Assembly: GCF_032917945.1 (NCBI RefSeq)
Contig: NZ_CP136624.1
Location: forward strand, 5,828,001-5,892,000
Direction: 5' to 3'
Length of the DNA stretch: 64,000 nucleotides
DNA from: Bradyrhizobium sp. sBnM-33
GTDB lineage: Bacteria > Pseudomonadota > Alphaproteobacteria > Rhizobiales > Xanthobacteraceae
Part shown: positions 41,790 to 50,093 of the stretch, in pieces
Position numbering within the stretch: position 1 is the first letter of the stretch
Layout: every line of letters begins with the position of its first letter
Notes under the pieces: generated by a model
What the model was told of the DNA's origin: nothing
What the model saw: the letters and a program-made list of their open reading frames with translations, nothing else
Databases searched by the model: none
Made by a program: the position numbers and the translations under genes

Positions 41790-42685
41790 GCTTCTGCCCT
41801 TTCGCCGACCGTGAGCTTAACCTGCACCGATTGGCCGGCGCGGCGAATAGTAATGTCGACGACCGTTCCGATACTGTCCGGGCCAAGCGATTGCATCAGC
41901 GAGCGTACGCCGGTCAGCTTCTCGTTGTTCCAGCCGACGATCACGTCGCCTTGCAAGATACCGGCGGCGGCCGCGGGACCTGACTTGTCGACACTCATCA
42001 CCATCGCACCGACGCCATCATCGAGCTTGATCGGCTGCAATCCGACCCCGAGATAGCCCCGTGCAATCCGGCCGTGGGTTTCAAGCCTTCCCGCGATCCG
42101 CTCGATCGTCGCACCGGGAATCACGAGAATGCGTCGCACCCCCTGGACTGCCATGCCAATCGCCTCGCCGGAAGCGCTGACGGCAAGTCCTCCCTCGTGA
42201 TTACTGCGCAGCCGCACGTCGAGCTCGATCCTGGCATCGATCTCACCGCCACGAAGGCTGCGCCAACGGCCCCCGATCAGCGAGACAACGCCGAGCGCCG
42301 CAGCAGGAACGCCATGCTCGGCAGCGACCACGACTATCAGCGAGCCCAGATCCGGAACAGACGGCGAGAGCGCGACGGAAACAGTATTGGAGACAGTATT
42401 ACCGGCATCGCTCTTGGTATCGAGCCGCAGCAGCGCGATGTCGGTAGTGTGATCGCGTCCTGCGATCTTGGCCGACTGCGTCGTTCCGTCGGCAAACTTG
42501 ACTGAGACTTCGCCTTCGTCGGCCAGCGCTTCATCCGCCGTCACGATCAGGCCGGGTTTCCAGATGAAGCCCGAGGCCCGTGAGCGGTGCGAATGCACCG
42601 AGACGATCGCAGACTTTGTCCGGGCGATGACATCGGCAAGGGCGGAGGATAACGAGGGAAGGATAGCTGCGGTAGGGTCGGGCAT
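41786..42685 (-). CDS. HtrA/DegP-like protein with PDZ domain, lacking catalytic His and Ser
   Basis: 299 residues. Residues of about 20-195 follow the trypsin-like S1C fold: SGFIWKPGLIVTADEALADE, then HTTDIALLRLD and IELDVRLRSNHEGGLAVSAS. In active members these are VTNNHVV, TDIAVL and GNSGGPL. Here the His position is E52 and the Ser position is E164; only the Asp (D82) remains, so proteolysis is not expected. A PDZ domain at about 210-295 is well formed (GYLGVGLQPI, SGPAAAAGILQGDVIVGWNN). No signal peptide is visible, so it may be cytoplasmic. It overlaps and precedes the LuxR-type gene. Confidence 0.88.
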   Translation of the reverse strand: MPDPTAAILPSLSSALADVIARTKSAIVSVHSHRSRASGFIWKPGLIVTADEALADEGEVSVKFADGTTQSAKIAGRDHTTDIALLRLDTKSDAGNTVSNTVSVALSPSVPDLGSLIVVVAAEHGVPAAALGVVSLIGGRWRSLRGGEIDARIELDVRLRSNHEGGLAVSASGEAIGMAVQGVRRILVIPGATIERIAGRLETHGRIARGYLGVGLQPIKLDDGVGAMVMSVDKSGPAAAAGILQGDVIVGWNNEKLTGVRSLMQSLGPDSIGTVVDITIRRAGQSVQVKLTVGERAEA

Positions 42686-42802
42686 GACAGAACTCCTGGA
42701 TCGGTTGAATCCAATCTGGGAGTTCAGATCGCGTTCGGGAACTAGCCTGATGGGCAGGCCGTGTGGTTTCTTCGCCCCGAACGCGAGCGTTCCCGCTTCG
42801 CG

Positions 42803-42973
42803 CTATGCCGTGTGTCCGGGATCGATGTGCTTTGGCGTCTTCTTCTCCCGTTGAGGCGTCATCCTCGCAGGATCGGGGGCGCCAGGCACACCGCGCGGTC
42901 CGAGCTGTTCTCGCTGAATATCGTCTTCCGACTTCTCGGGCTCGACGCCATTGGGCTCGCGATTTCGGGTCAT
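42803..42973 (-). CDS. Small hydrophilic protein
   Basis: 56 residues from ATG 42973 (MTRNREPNGVEPEKSEDDIQ), then REQLGPRGVPGAPDPARMTP and QREKKTPKHIDPGHTA. It is charged and Pro-rich with no hydrophobic stretch, similar in character to the four-gene hydrophilic cluster nearby. The longer frame upstream has no start context. Coding is supported by composition only. Confidence 0.55.
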   Translation of the reverse strand: MTRNREPNGVEPEKSEDDIQREQLGPRGVPGAPDPARMTPQREKKTPKHIDPGHTA

Positions 42974-43378
42974 GGCTGAACGGGTATCTCCAAGTATAAG
43001 CCTCGCCGTCAAGTGGCCGACGGCCACTCTTGAAATGCGCTGACGGAACTTGCTTTCTTCTAACATCAGCTCAGGCTGTTAATGCCTCAGGCAGAACACC
43101 TGTTCCTGTTCGAGGGCAATACGCGCTCCAGAATTGCGGGCATTGTCGGGCGCATCGCGCACGCCGTGGAACCAGCATTGCAGCCTTTTCCGGTGTCACA
43201 GCTTCCGACTGTCGGTGCCGGATCAATCAATCATCGCGCGTTTGCTGGAAGTTTTCTAAGAGCCTCTCTAAGAACCATTCCATTAGAGGAATCGTAATCC
43301 CTCGCGTATGCGTCACCAAGTTGCGCTGCTGAACTTCCTGAAAGCGCGACGTGAGTGCTCGCAGGTTTGGGGTGAACC
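42974..43378. other. Upstream region of the siderophore-receptor gene
   Basis: 405 bases without a sure gene. A frame at 43082-43297 (plus, 71 codons) has no clear ribosome site and is not called. The part nearest the receptor contains an imperfect palindrome, CTGGAAGTTTTCTAAG (43245-43260), and CTCTCTAAGAACC just after, possible iron-regulator sites. Confidence 0.5.
43245..43260. promoter_or_regulatory. Possible iron-control (Irr-type) element
   Basis: CTGGAAGTTTTCTAAG has the form xTxGAA-N3-TTCTAAx, resembling the ICE motif recognised by Irr in Bradyrhizobium (compared with my memory of that consensus). It lies 119 bases before the TTG start of the TonB-dependent receptor. Confidence 0.3.
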
Positions 43379-45655
43379 TTGAAGTCTCGAAATTTGTTCC
43401 GCATCGCCGCGTTGGCGACCGTGTCCGTATTGGCGCTATGGCCACACTCGACGTTCGCGCAGTCAAGTTCTTCGCCGTCATCCGGGGCACAGTCGTTGCC
43501 CCCCGTCGTTGTCGCATCGCCGGAGGCTCGCCGTCGCGCCGCATCGCCGCAGCGGCGGCAAACAAGGCGTGCAACGCAGGCAGCGCAATCCAACAGACCG
43601 CAGCCGCAACGCGGCGTCGGCTTCGTCGAAAACCCGCGCGGCGCCGTCCAGGGTTATGTCGCCGGCCGCTCGATGGCGGGCACCAAGACCAACACGCCGA
43701 TCATGGAGACGCCGCAGTCGTTGTCGGTGATCGGCAGCGAGCAAATTCGCGACCAGAAGCCCGGCAAGTTCGACGAGATCCTGCGCTACACCCCGGGCGT
43801 TGTCGCCGGAACATTCGGCGCCGATACGCGCAACGACTGGTTCCTGATCCGCGGCTTCAAGTCGGACGATGTCGGCCTGTTCCTCGATGGTCTCCAGCTA
43901 TTCTACTCGTCCTATGCGAGCTGGAAGCTGCAGCCGTTCAATCTCGCGCGCGTCGAAGTGCTGCGCGGTCCTTCCGCCGTGCTGTATGGCGGCTCCAGCC
44001 CAAGCGGTATCGTCAATGCCGTCAGCAAGATGCCTCCAACAGAGCCGATCCGTTATCTCGAGACCGGCGTGAACAATTTCGGCAACGCCTATCTGTCCTT
44101 CGATTTTGGCGGCCCGGTTGCGACCCAACCGGAGAACGGAAAACTGTTCTATCGTGTGGTCGGCCAGGTCCAGAACGGCGGCACGCAAGTCGACTTTACG
44201 CCCGACAATAACTATTTCATCGCGCCGTCCGTCACCTACAGGCCGGATGCAGACACGACGTTCACCGTGCTGGCTTCAGCGTCGAAGACAGATACGCGCG
44301 GCATTAACTTCCTGCCCTATGTCGGAACGGTGGTCGATGCACCCTTTGGCCGCATCCCGACAAAACTATTCGTCGGCGACCCTAGTGTCGATACGTTCAA
44401 GCGCGAACAGGAGATGATCGGCTATCAATTCGAGCGCAACCTCTCCGACAGCGTCACATTCCGGCAGAATGCCCGCTACGCGCATGTTGACCTCACCTAT
44501 CGCGGTTTCGTCGGCAACAGCTATACCAATATCGCCGCCGGCGACATTGGTCGCTACAATTGGTATGCGAAGAACACCGCCAACCAAGGCAACTTGGACA
44601 ACCAGTTGGAGTATCGTTTCGACACCGGCCCCGTGCAGCACACGATGCTGTTTGGCCTCGATCTGAAAAGCTATCGGATCGACGACTATCAGATCTTTGC
44701 CTTTGGCGGCGTGCCCTCGATCAACGCGTTTAATCCGGTTTACGGTGTCGGCGACATACCGTTCACGGGCGCTCCGTTCCGTAATTTCCTCCTGACCCAA
44801 AATCAACTCGGCACCTATATTCAGGACCAGATCAAGTTCGGCGGTTTCACGCTGGTGTTGAGCGGCCGCAATGATTGGGTATCGACGAGCCAAGGCGATC
44901 GCCCGACGGGCGCCACGCTGATCAGCCGCGAGGACAGCAAGTTTAGCGGCCGTGCCGGCTTGATCTACAATTTCGCCAATGGCCTCGCTCCCTATGTCGC
45001 CTACGCGACCAGCTACAATCCGATCATCGGCGTCAACGCTTCGAACCAGCTGTTCCTGCCGGAAACCGGCGAGCAGGCCGAGATCGGATTGAAGTTTCAG
45101 CCTAACGGCTTTAACGGCCATTTCAGCATTGCCGTGTTCGATCTGAAGCGGCAAAACGCGCCGACGACAGTCCCGGGCATCACGCCGGTTCTTCAGAACC
45201 AGACCGGTGAGGTCACATCGCGCGGTCTCGAGTTGGAGGCCGTAGCCAATCTCGCACCTGGCCTGAAAATGGTTGGCGCGTTCACCACTTACGATCTCTT
45301 TATCAGCAAGGACGCGAATCCGGCGCTGCTCGGCCTGACGCCGACCAACACGCCACAGCAGGTTGGATCCGTCTGGACTGACTACACCTTCCAGGAGGGA
45401 CCGTTGAGGGGCTTTGGCTTTGGTGGCGGCGTGCGCTACGTCGGCAAGTCCTTCGCCAATGTCGCGAATACACTTGTGGTTCCTTCGGTGGTGCTCGGTG
45501 ACGCGACGATCCATTACGAATGGCAAAACTGGCGCGCGGCATTGAACGTTATCAATATCGCTGACAAAACTTATGTCGCCAGTTGCGCGTCGGAGACCTC
45601 CTGTTTCTACGGCGATCGCCGTCGCGTGACGGCAAGCCTAGCCTACAAATGGTAA
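43379..45655 (+). CDS. TonB-dependent siderophore receptor
   Basis: 758 residues from TTG 43379. A signal peptide (NLFRIAALATVSVLALWPHS-TFAQ) comes first. A polar/Arg-rich linker with RRAASPQRRQTRRATQAAQS follows. The plug domain at about 95-240 has ETPQSLSVIGSEQIRDQKPG, VLRGPSAVLYGGSSPSGIVN and the FLIRGFKSD loop. A 22-strand barrel runs to the end, closing with RVTASLAYKW and the terminal aromatic residue. The FhuA/FpvA-type plug motif indicates a ferric-siderophore receptor; the siderophore is unknown. The next gene, a PepSY membrane protein in the same frame, starts about 27 bases after the stop, so they form an operon. Confidence 0.95.
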   Translation: MKSRNLFRIAALATVSVLALWPHSTFAQSSSSPSSGAQSLPPVVVASPEARRRAASPQRRQTRRATQAAQSNRPQPQRGVGFVENPRGAVQGYVAGRSMAGTKTNTPIMETPQSLSVIGSEQIRDQKPGKFDEILRYTPGVVAGTFGADTRNDWFLIRGFKSDDVGLFLDGLQLFYSSYASWKLQPFNLARVEVLRGPSAVLYGGSSPSGIVNAVSKMPPTEPIRYLETGVNNFGNAYLSFDFGGPVATQPENGKLFYRVVGQVQNGGTQVDFTPDNNYFIAPSVTYRPDADTTFTVLASASKTDTRGINFLPYVGTVVDAPFGRIPTKLFVGDPSVDTFKREQEMIGYQFERNLSDSVTFRQNARYAHVDLTYRGFVGNSYTNIAAGDIGRYNWYAKNTANQGNLDNQLEYRFDTGPVQHTMLFGLDLKSYRIDDYQIFAFGGVPSINAFNPVYGVGDIPFTGAPFRNFLLTQNQLGTYIQDQIKFGGFTLVLSGRNDWVSTSQGDRPTGATLISREDSKFSGRAGLIYNFANGLAPYVAYATSYNPIIGVNASNQLFLPETGEQAEIGLKFQPNGFNGHFSIAVFDLKRQNAPTTVPGITPVLQNQTGEVTSRGLELEAVANLAPGLKMVGAFTTYDLFISKDANPALLGLTPTNTPQQVGSVWTDYTFQEGPLRGFGFGGGVRYVGKSFANVANTLVVPSVVLGDATIHYEWQNWRAALNVINIADKTYVASCASETSCFYGDRRRVTASLAYKW

Positions 45656-45682
45656 CAACTTGCAATCGGCAGGGAGGCTACC

Positions 45683-46816
45683 CTGAAGGCAAGGACAGTT
45701 CGTATCTGGTCGGTGGTCCACACCTGGAGCAGCCTGATATCGACGCTGTTCCTGCTGCTGCTGTGCGTCACCGGTCTGCCGCTGATCTTTCATCACGAGA
45801 TCGATGAGCTGCTCGGCTATGATCCGAAGCCCGAGATCGCACAGCCGGGCGCGGTGAAACGGAGCATCGACGAGATCGCCCGCACGGCACTTGCGAATGA
45901 TCCCGGTCGCGTCCTGCAGTATATCCTGTGGGACAAGGACGAGCCGAACAACATCATCGCCTTCACCAACAACAAGGTTGATGGCGATCCGGATGCGGCA
46001 ACGCTCAGGGCATACGATGCGCACACCGCCAAGCCGCTCGGCTCGGTCGGTGGCGGCCCGATGCTGATATTCCTCAAACTCCACGTCGATATGTTTGCCG
46101 GTCAGCCCGGCAAACTGTTCCTCGGCGCCATGGGCTTCCTGTTCCTGGTCGCCATCGTCTCCGGCGTGGTGCTGTACTGGCCATTCACGCGGCGCTTGAG
46201 CTTTGGCACCCTCCGGGACAAGTCACGCCGCATCGCCTGGTTCGACTGGCACAACCTTCTGGGCGCGGTGACCATCGCATGGGCGCTGGTGGTCGGCACC
46301 ACCGGCGTCATCAACACGCTTGCGGAAGTGATGCTGAGTCAGTGGAAGGCCACCGAGCTCGCCGATATGGTCAAACCCTATGCCGGCAAGCCGCCACCAG
46401 TACACCTTGCCTCCCTCGACACGACGCTTGAGAATGCACGCAAAACCGCGCCGGACATGAACGTCTCGTTCGTTGCTTTCCCGGGCACGCCGTTCACGAG
46501 CTCGCATCATTTCGCCGTGTTCATGCGTGGCGACACGCCATTGACATCGCGTCTGCTCAAGCCGGTGCTGCTCGATGGCGAAACCGGAGAAGTCTCCGAC
46601 GCGCGCGATCTTCCGGTATATCTCAAGGCACTGTTGGTGTCGCAACCGCTGCACTTCGGCGATTATGGCGGCATCCCGCTGAAGATCATCTGGGCCCTGC
46701 TCGACATCATGACTATCGTCGTCATCGTCAGCGGGCTCTATCTGTGGGTCGTCAAACGGCGCAAGCATCGCAGCCACGCGTTCGCAGGGCAGCCTTTGTT
46801 GCAGCCGTCCGAATGA
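45683..46816 (+). CDS. PepSY-associated TM protein (probable siderophore-iron reductase type)
   Basis: About 377 residues. I choose CTG 45683 as start, because AGGGAGG lies six bases before it and the residues LKARTVRIWSVVHTWSSLIS are the usual N-terminus. GTG 45713 would remove ten conserved residues. Four membrane segments are visible (LISTLFLLLLCVTGLPLIFH, FLGAMGFLFLVAIVSGVVLY, LLGAVTIAWALVVGTTGVIN, IMTIVVIVSGLYLWVVKRR), with His residues placed as in haem-binding PepSY_TM proteins (VHTW, FDWHNLLG). Linked to siderophore receptors, such proteins are thought to reduce Fe(III). Its stop overlaps the start of the next gene. Confidence 0.88.
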   Translation: MKARTVRIWSVVHTWSSLISTLFLLLLCVTGLPLIFHHEIDELLGYDPKPEIAQPGAVKRSIDEIARTALANDPGRVLQYILWDKDEPNNIIAFTNNKVDGDPDAATLRAYDAHTAKPLGSVGGGPMLIFLKLHVDMFAGQPGKLFLGAMGFLFLVAIVSGVVLYWPFTRRLSFGTLRDKSRRIAWFDWHNLLGAVTIAWALVVGTTGVINTLAEVMLSQWKATELADMVKPYAGKPPPVHLASLDTTLENARKTAPDMNVSFVAFPGTPFTSSHHFAVFMRGDTPLTSRLLKPVLLDGETGEVSDARDLPVYLKALLVSQPLHFGDYGGIPLKIIWALLDIMTIVVIVSGLYLWVVKRRKHRSHAFAGQPLLQPSE

Positions 46817-47013
46817 CCGACGCCCGCAAATTGCGATCCAGCGGCAATTGGCGGACCGTCTATGGTGGCCCGCTGCTGATCGGCGCGCTGTCGGTCGCTG
46901 GGCTGTTAAGCGCGCTGTTGTCCGAGGGGCCCGGCCGCTATTTTTCCTGGTTGGCGCTGGGCGCGCCCGTCGCCCTCACCGTTTGGTTTTTCGCTCGGCG
47001 CAAGCGCGGCTAA
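46813..47013 (+). CDS. Small membrane protein of the siderophore-uptake operon
   Basis: 66 residues. ATG 46813 overlaps the PepSY stop (ATGA), so it is translationally coupled. Two hydrophobic segments (LLIGALSVAGLLSALLSE and YFSWLALGAPVALTVWFFA) with a basic end (RRKRG). Such short partners often follow PepSY_TM genes in Bradyrhizobium and related bacteria. Its 3' end overlaps the convergent GrlR-like gene by 4 bases. Confidence 0.82.
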   Translation: MTDARKLRSSGNWRTVYGGPLLIGALSVAGLLSALLSEGPGRYFSWLALGAPVALTVWFFARRKRG

Positions 47014-47714
47014 GCGGGCCGCATCAGCTTCAGCGTGGCAGCCAGCCGCAGGCTGCGCTTCCCCGCGAGCGCAATGGCTTCCAGCTCAGCCACCGCTTCG
47101 TCGCAGGTGCCGGTAAAGCCGATGCCCACCTCATGACCACCGAACACGGGGTTTTCGCCCTTTGCCGGCGTATGCTCCTGGTTCAGGATCTCGCCCTTCC
47201 AGCGGCCGTCGGCCGAGGAATACGAGCCGAGGTAGTAGAAAAAGGCGTCGCCACCGAGGATGCGGCCGTCCAGCAGCAGCATGACGCCGGACAAGCCGGC
47301 TTTGACACCATCGAGCGCGCGGAGCTGAAGGGAATAGAGCCCGTTGACAATGCCGCCCGGCCCGACGGTGCCGACCGGCGGCAGCGCCTCGTCGTCGAGC
47401 CGTGTCAACTCGGCCCAGAACAAGGCACCTGGCCGCGGCGCGGCACTGCCTTCAAAACGAATCTTGTTGCCCTGTAGCTTGCCGCGCACGCTGATGGCGG
47501 CGACGTCGGTATCCATCAGCGGCTTATAGTAGGGATCGTCATTGTGGCGCTGGGTGATGACCTCGCCGACAATCTCGTCAGCCGTCTCCTGGTAGGTGCC
47601 GAGATGGGCAAAGGCGGAATTGCCGCCCAACAGCTTGCCATTATGCATGCACATGATGCTGCGGCCGAACGCGTCGTCCACGCCGTACTCGACCTTGTAA
47701 AGCCCGTTCAGCAA
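47010..47714 (-). CDS. Two-domain GrlR-like protein, paralogue 1
   Basis: 234 residues from TTG 47714 (LNGLYKVEYGVDDAFGRSIM). Two tandem beta-rich repeats of the GrlR type are visible. Domain 1 is at about 2-110 (GKLLGGNSAFAHLGTYQETA). Domain 2 is at about 122-230 (NGLYSLQLRALDGVKAGLSG, DGRILGGDAFFYYLGSYSSA, HTPAKGENPVFGGHEVGIGF). Domain starts share N-G-L-Y-x-(V/L) and (N/D)GxxxGG(N/D)(S/A). GrlR proteins in enteropathogens bind regulators of type III secretion. The rhizobial two-domain form has no known role. It is convergent with the PepSY operon. Two paralogues lie within 9 kb. Confidence 0.8.
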   Translation of the reverse strand: MLNGLYKVEYGVDDAFGRSIMCMHNGKLLGGNSAFAHLGTYQETADEIVGEVITQRHNDDPYYKPLMDTDVAAISVRGKLQGNKIRFEGSAAPRPGALFWAELTRLDDEALPPVGTVGPGGIVNGLYSLQLRALDGVKAGLSGVMLLLDGRILGGDAFFYYLGSYSSADGRWKGEILNQEHTPAKGENPVFGGHEVGIGFTGTCDEAVAELEAIALAGKRSLRLAATLKLMRPA

Positions 47715-47796
47715 CGAAAATGTCCTGCAATATCGAACCGTCCGGCGGGCTTAGCACCACCGCCACGATGGAACCAGCGCGCGTTTTACCGCAGTT

Positions 47797-47946
47797 TCAA
47801 TGCCGTTTGAAATACTGCACGGCGCGTTCGTGCTTTTCCGCCGCAGCACGCGATTTGAAGGTTCCGAGATTACGGCGTTTGCCGGTTTTCGGATTGATTT
47901 TGCGGGAATAGAGCCGGTATTCGCCCGATGATAATTTTCGGATCAT
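47797..47946 (-). CDS. 49-residue basic protein
   Basis: ATG 47946 to TGA 47797. The sequence is MIRKLSSGEYRLYSRKINPK, then TGKRRNLGTFKSRAAAEKHE and RAVQYFKRH. It has a typical beta-hairpin look (YRLYSRK...KRRNLGTF) followed by a helix (SRAAAEKHERAVQYFKR). The G-T-F-x-S-R-A-A-A-E-x-H-E-R-x-V motif occurs in small conserved bacterial proteins of unknown function. It lies 83 bases upstream of GrlR-like paralogue 1 on the same strand. Confidence 0.7.
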   Translation of the reverse strand: MIRKLSSGEYRLYSRKINPKTGKRRNLGTFKSRAAAEKHERAVQYFKRH

Positions 47947-48083
47947 GGCCAGCACCGCTTTTTTTGCGAGTCCCGTCCGAATAATGACCCTAGCGGTCCC
48001 CTTGTTCCGCTCCGGCTATTCGCGTTGTCTTGCCTTGCAATGCCGGGATCGTTCGGCCGGCATGGAATGAACGGGGGGCTCAC

Positions 48084-48527
48084 GTGCAACATTTCTTCCT
48101 CTATCTCCTTGCCCTCTGCGCTGGCGTCAGCGTCGCGACCCAGCAGGTGCTCAACGGCAACCTGCGCACGGCGCTTTCGTCGCCGGCATGGGCGGGGCTG
48201 GTCAGCTATGCCGTCGGTCTCATCACTATGATCGTTGCGGTGATCGCACTCCGCGAGCGCGTGCCGTCCTGGAAAACAATGGCCGATGTGCCGTGGTATG
48301 CGTGGTCCGGCGGCGTGTTCGGCGCCGCGTTCATCCTGCTGGCGATCCTCTTGTTGCCCTCGCTCGGCGCAGCGACGCTGTTTGCGCTGGTCATTGCCGG
48401 CCAGGTGCTCGCTGCCGTGACGCTCGACCATTTCGGCGCGTTCGGGCTGACGCCGCATCCCCTCAGCACCGCGCGTTTAGCGGGCGCGGTCCTCCTCATC
48501 GCCGGCGTCGTGTTGATCCGGGAATGA
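48084..48527 (+). CDS. DMT-superfamily YdcZ/DUF606 transporter
   Basis: 147 residues from GTG 48084, preceded by ACGGGGGG. Five hydrophobic segments are visible. The opening LLALCAGVSVATQQVLNGNL followed by SPAWAGLVSYAVG is the hallmark of the DUF606/YdcZ half-size transporter. Later motifs are GAAFILLAILLLPSLGAATL and GVVLI at the end. Members act as homo- or heterodimers. A second half is not adjacent, so a homodimer is likely. The substrate is unknown. It is convergent with the Sel1 gene, 12 bases apart. Confidence 0.9.
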   Translation: MQHFFLYLLALCAGVSVATQQVLNGNLRTALSSPAWAGLVSYAVGLITMIVAVIALRERVPSWKTMADVPWYAWSGGVFGAAFILLAILLLPSLGAATLFALVIAGQVLAAVTLDHFGAFGLTPHPLSTARLAGAVLLIAGVVLIRE

Positions 48528-48539
48528 TGGTCGGCCGCC

Positions 48540-49358
48540 TCAGAAGCATAGATTCGTTACCAGGTTTCCGCGCTTGTCCTTGATCGCGTAGGGACAGCGC
48601 AGCCGCTCCAGCGCTTTCTTCGCATCCTCATCGCCCAGTGCGGCGGCGCGCTGATAGTAGGCCTTGGCAGCTTCCGCATCCTTTGAGCCGCCGCGGCCCG
48701 CCTGCGCGAAGGCGCCCATCCGCTCCAGGGCAGCCGGATGGTTTTGCGCGGCTGCCTTCTCGAATAGCGCGCGAGCCGCCGCATCGTCCTTCGTTCCGCC
48801 ATTGCCCTCAGCCAGCATCATGCCGAGCTGATACTGCGCCTCGGCATTTGTCTCGGCCACCTTCGACAGCAGTTCGCGCGCACGCGCCGGGTCTGATGAG
48901 GCGCCTCCGCCGCCCACCGCGGCGAGATTGCTGACGCCGCGCGGATTGCCGGCCTGAGCGGCGCGCTCGAACAGCTTTCGCGCCTGCGCCTCGTCGCGCG
49001 CAACGCCGGTGCCGGTTCCGTAGAGCACGCCGAGTTCGACCATCGCCGAAGTCGACCCCTTGTCGGCCGCCTTGCGCCAAGCCGCCATCGCTTCGGCCGC
49101 TTGCCCGTTGGCGGCGTAGGCACGCCCAAGCTGATACATCGCGCGCCGCGACGCGTTCGCGGCAATCCTGCAATATCTGATGGCAGTAGCAATATCGGAA
49201 GCCGCGATCTCGTTTGTCCCCCTCACGCCGGCCGGCCGGTCGGGATCGGACGGGTCGGCGGCAATGCGATCGCACAGCACGAGGTCGGCTGATTGCGCAG
49301 CCGCCGGCGTCGGCGCCACGGCCCAGACGACAGCAACAATCAGCAGGCCTCGCAACAT
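48540..49358 (-). CDS. Exported Sel1-repeat protein
   Basis: 272 residues. A signal peptide (LLIVAVVWAVAPTPAAA-QSA) precedes a polar region and at least four Sel1 (TPR-like) repeats: AMYQLGRAYAANGQAAEAMA, AMVELGVLYGTGTGVARDEA, AQYQLGMMLAEGNGGTKDDA and ALERMGAFAQAGRGGSKDAE. The C-terminus has two Cys (LRCPYAIKDKRGNLVTNLCF). Sel1 proteins are scaffolds for protein-protein contact. It may be co-transcribed with the binding protein and GrlR-like gene upstream on the same strand (43-base gap). Confidence 0.9.
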   Translation of the reverse strand: MLRGLLIVAVVWAVAPTPAAAQSADLVLCDRIAADPSDPDRPAGVRGTNEIAASDIATAIRYCRIAANASRRAMYQLGRAYAANGQAAEAMAAWRKAADKGSTSAMVELGVLYGTGTGVARDEAQARKLFERAAQAGNPRGVSNLAAVGGGGASSDPARARELLSKVAETNAEAQYQLGMMLAEGNGGTKDDAAARALFEKAAAQNHPAALERMGAFAQAGRGGSKDAEAAKAYYQRAAALGDEDAKKALERLRCPYAIKDKRGNLVTNLCF

Positions 49359-49400
49359 CCCCCTTCATGAGGCGCAGGTTGCGTCGGCGTGCCGCCAAAT

Positions 49401-50087
49401 TCAAGGCTCGAGCCCGCTCTCGCGCAATGCCGGTGCGACCGCAGGTGACGCAAGAAATCGCAGCAGCCGGTCTACCTCGGCCGGCTTCTTCGTCGCCGCC
49501 ATGCGCCCGGCGGAAAACACCGCGGGCGTTTGCAGTTCGCGCGGAATGGGTCCAACCACCTCGATGCCCCTGACCTGCTTCAATTCGCTGATCTGCTGGA
49601 CGGCGAGATCGGCCTCGCCGGTCACTAGCTTCTCAGCGGTAAAGCCCTGCGGAATGATCAGCGCCCTCGCATTGATGTCGGAGGCGATGCCGAGCTGTTC
49701 GATCAGCTTTGCGAACAGAATGCCGCTGGCGCCAAGCCGCGAGTACGCCACCGAGCGCGCGCCGAGTAGCGTCGCGCGCACCGCCGCCTCGGTCGTGATA
49801 TCGGGATGGGCCGCCCCGGCCTTCACGGCGATGCCGACGAAGGAGCGGGCCAGATCCACGCAAGTCTCCGTGACCACCCGCCCCTCACGCGCGACCTCGT
49901 CCAGTCCCTCGCGGGTCAGGATGACGACGTCCGCGGCCTCGCCCGCCCGCAGCCGGTCCAACAGCGCCAGTGTGGGCGCGAAATCGGCGTCGATGCGTAC
50001 GCCTCCGGCCGCCTGATACTGGCCGGCCAGGGCTTGCACGGCGCCCTTCAACGCCAGCGTCGAGAGCATGCGCACGGCATCAGCCAT
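49401..50087 (-). CDS. ModA-like substrate-binding domain protein without signal peptide
   Basis: 228 residues with the periplasmic-binding-protein type II fold: VRMLSTLALKGAVQALAGQY near residues 5-24, ADVVILTREGLDEVAREGRV, SVAYSRLGASGILFAKLIEQ and GEADLAVQQISELKQVRGIE. This is the molybdate-binding (ModA/PBP-like_2) type. Unlike ModA it has no signal peptide, so it is probably cytoplasmic. It starts 6 bases after the stop of GrlR-like paralogue 2, which suggests co-expression. The ligand is unknown. Confidence 0.88.
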   Translation of the reverse strand: MADAVRMLSTLALKGAVQALAGQYQAAGGVRIDADFAPTLALLDRLRAGEAADVVILTREGLDEVAREGRVVTETCVDLARSFVGIAVKAGAAHPDITTEAAVRATLLGARSVAYSRLGASGILFAKLIEQLGIASDINARALIIPQGFTAEKLVTGEADLAVQQISELKQVRGIEVVGPIPRELQTPAVFSAGRMAATKKPAEVDRLLRFLASPAVAPALRESGLEP

Positions 50088-50093
50088 CGGCCA

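Noticed and set aside
43082..43297. 71-codon plus frame upstream of the siderophore receptor
   Set aside because: Somewhat protein-like, but it has no ribosome site, no family resemblance, and lies in the expected promoter region.
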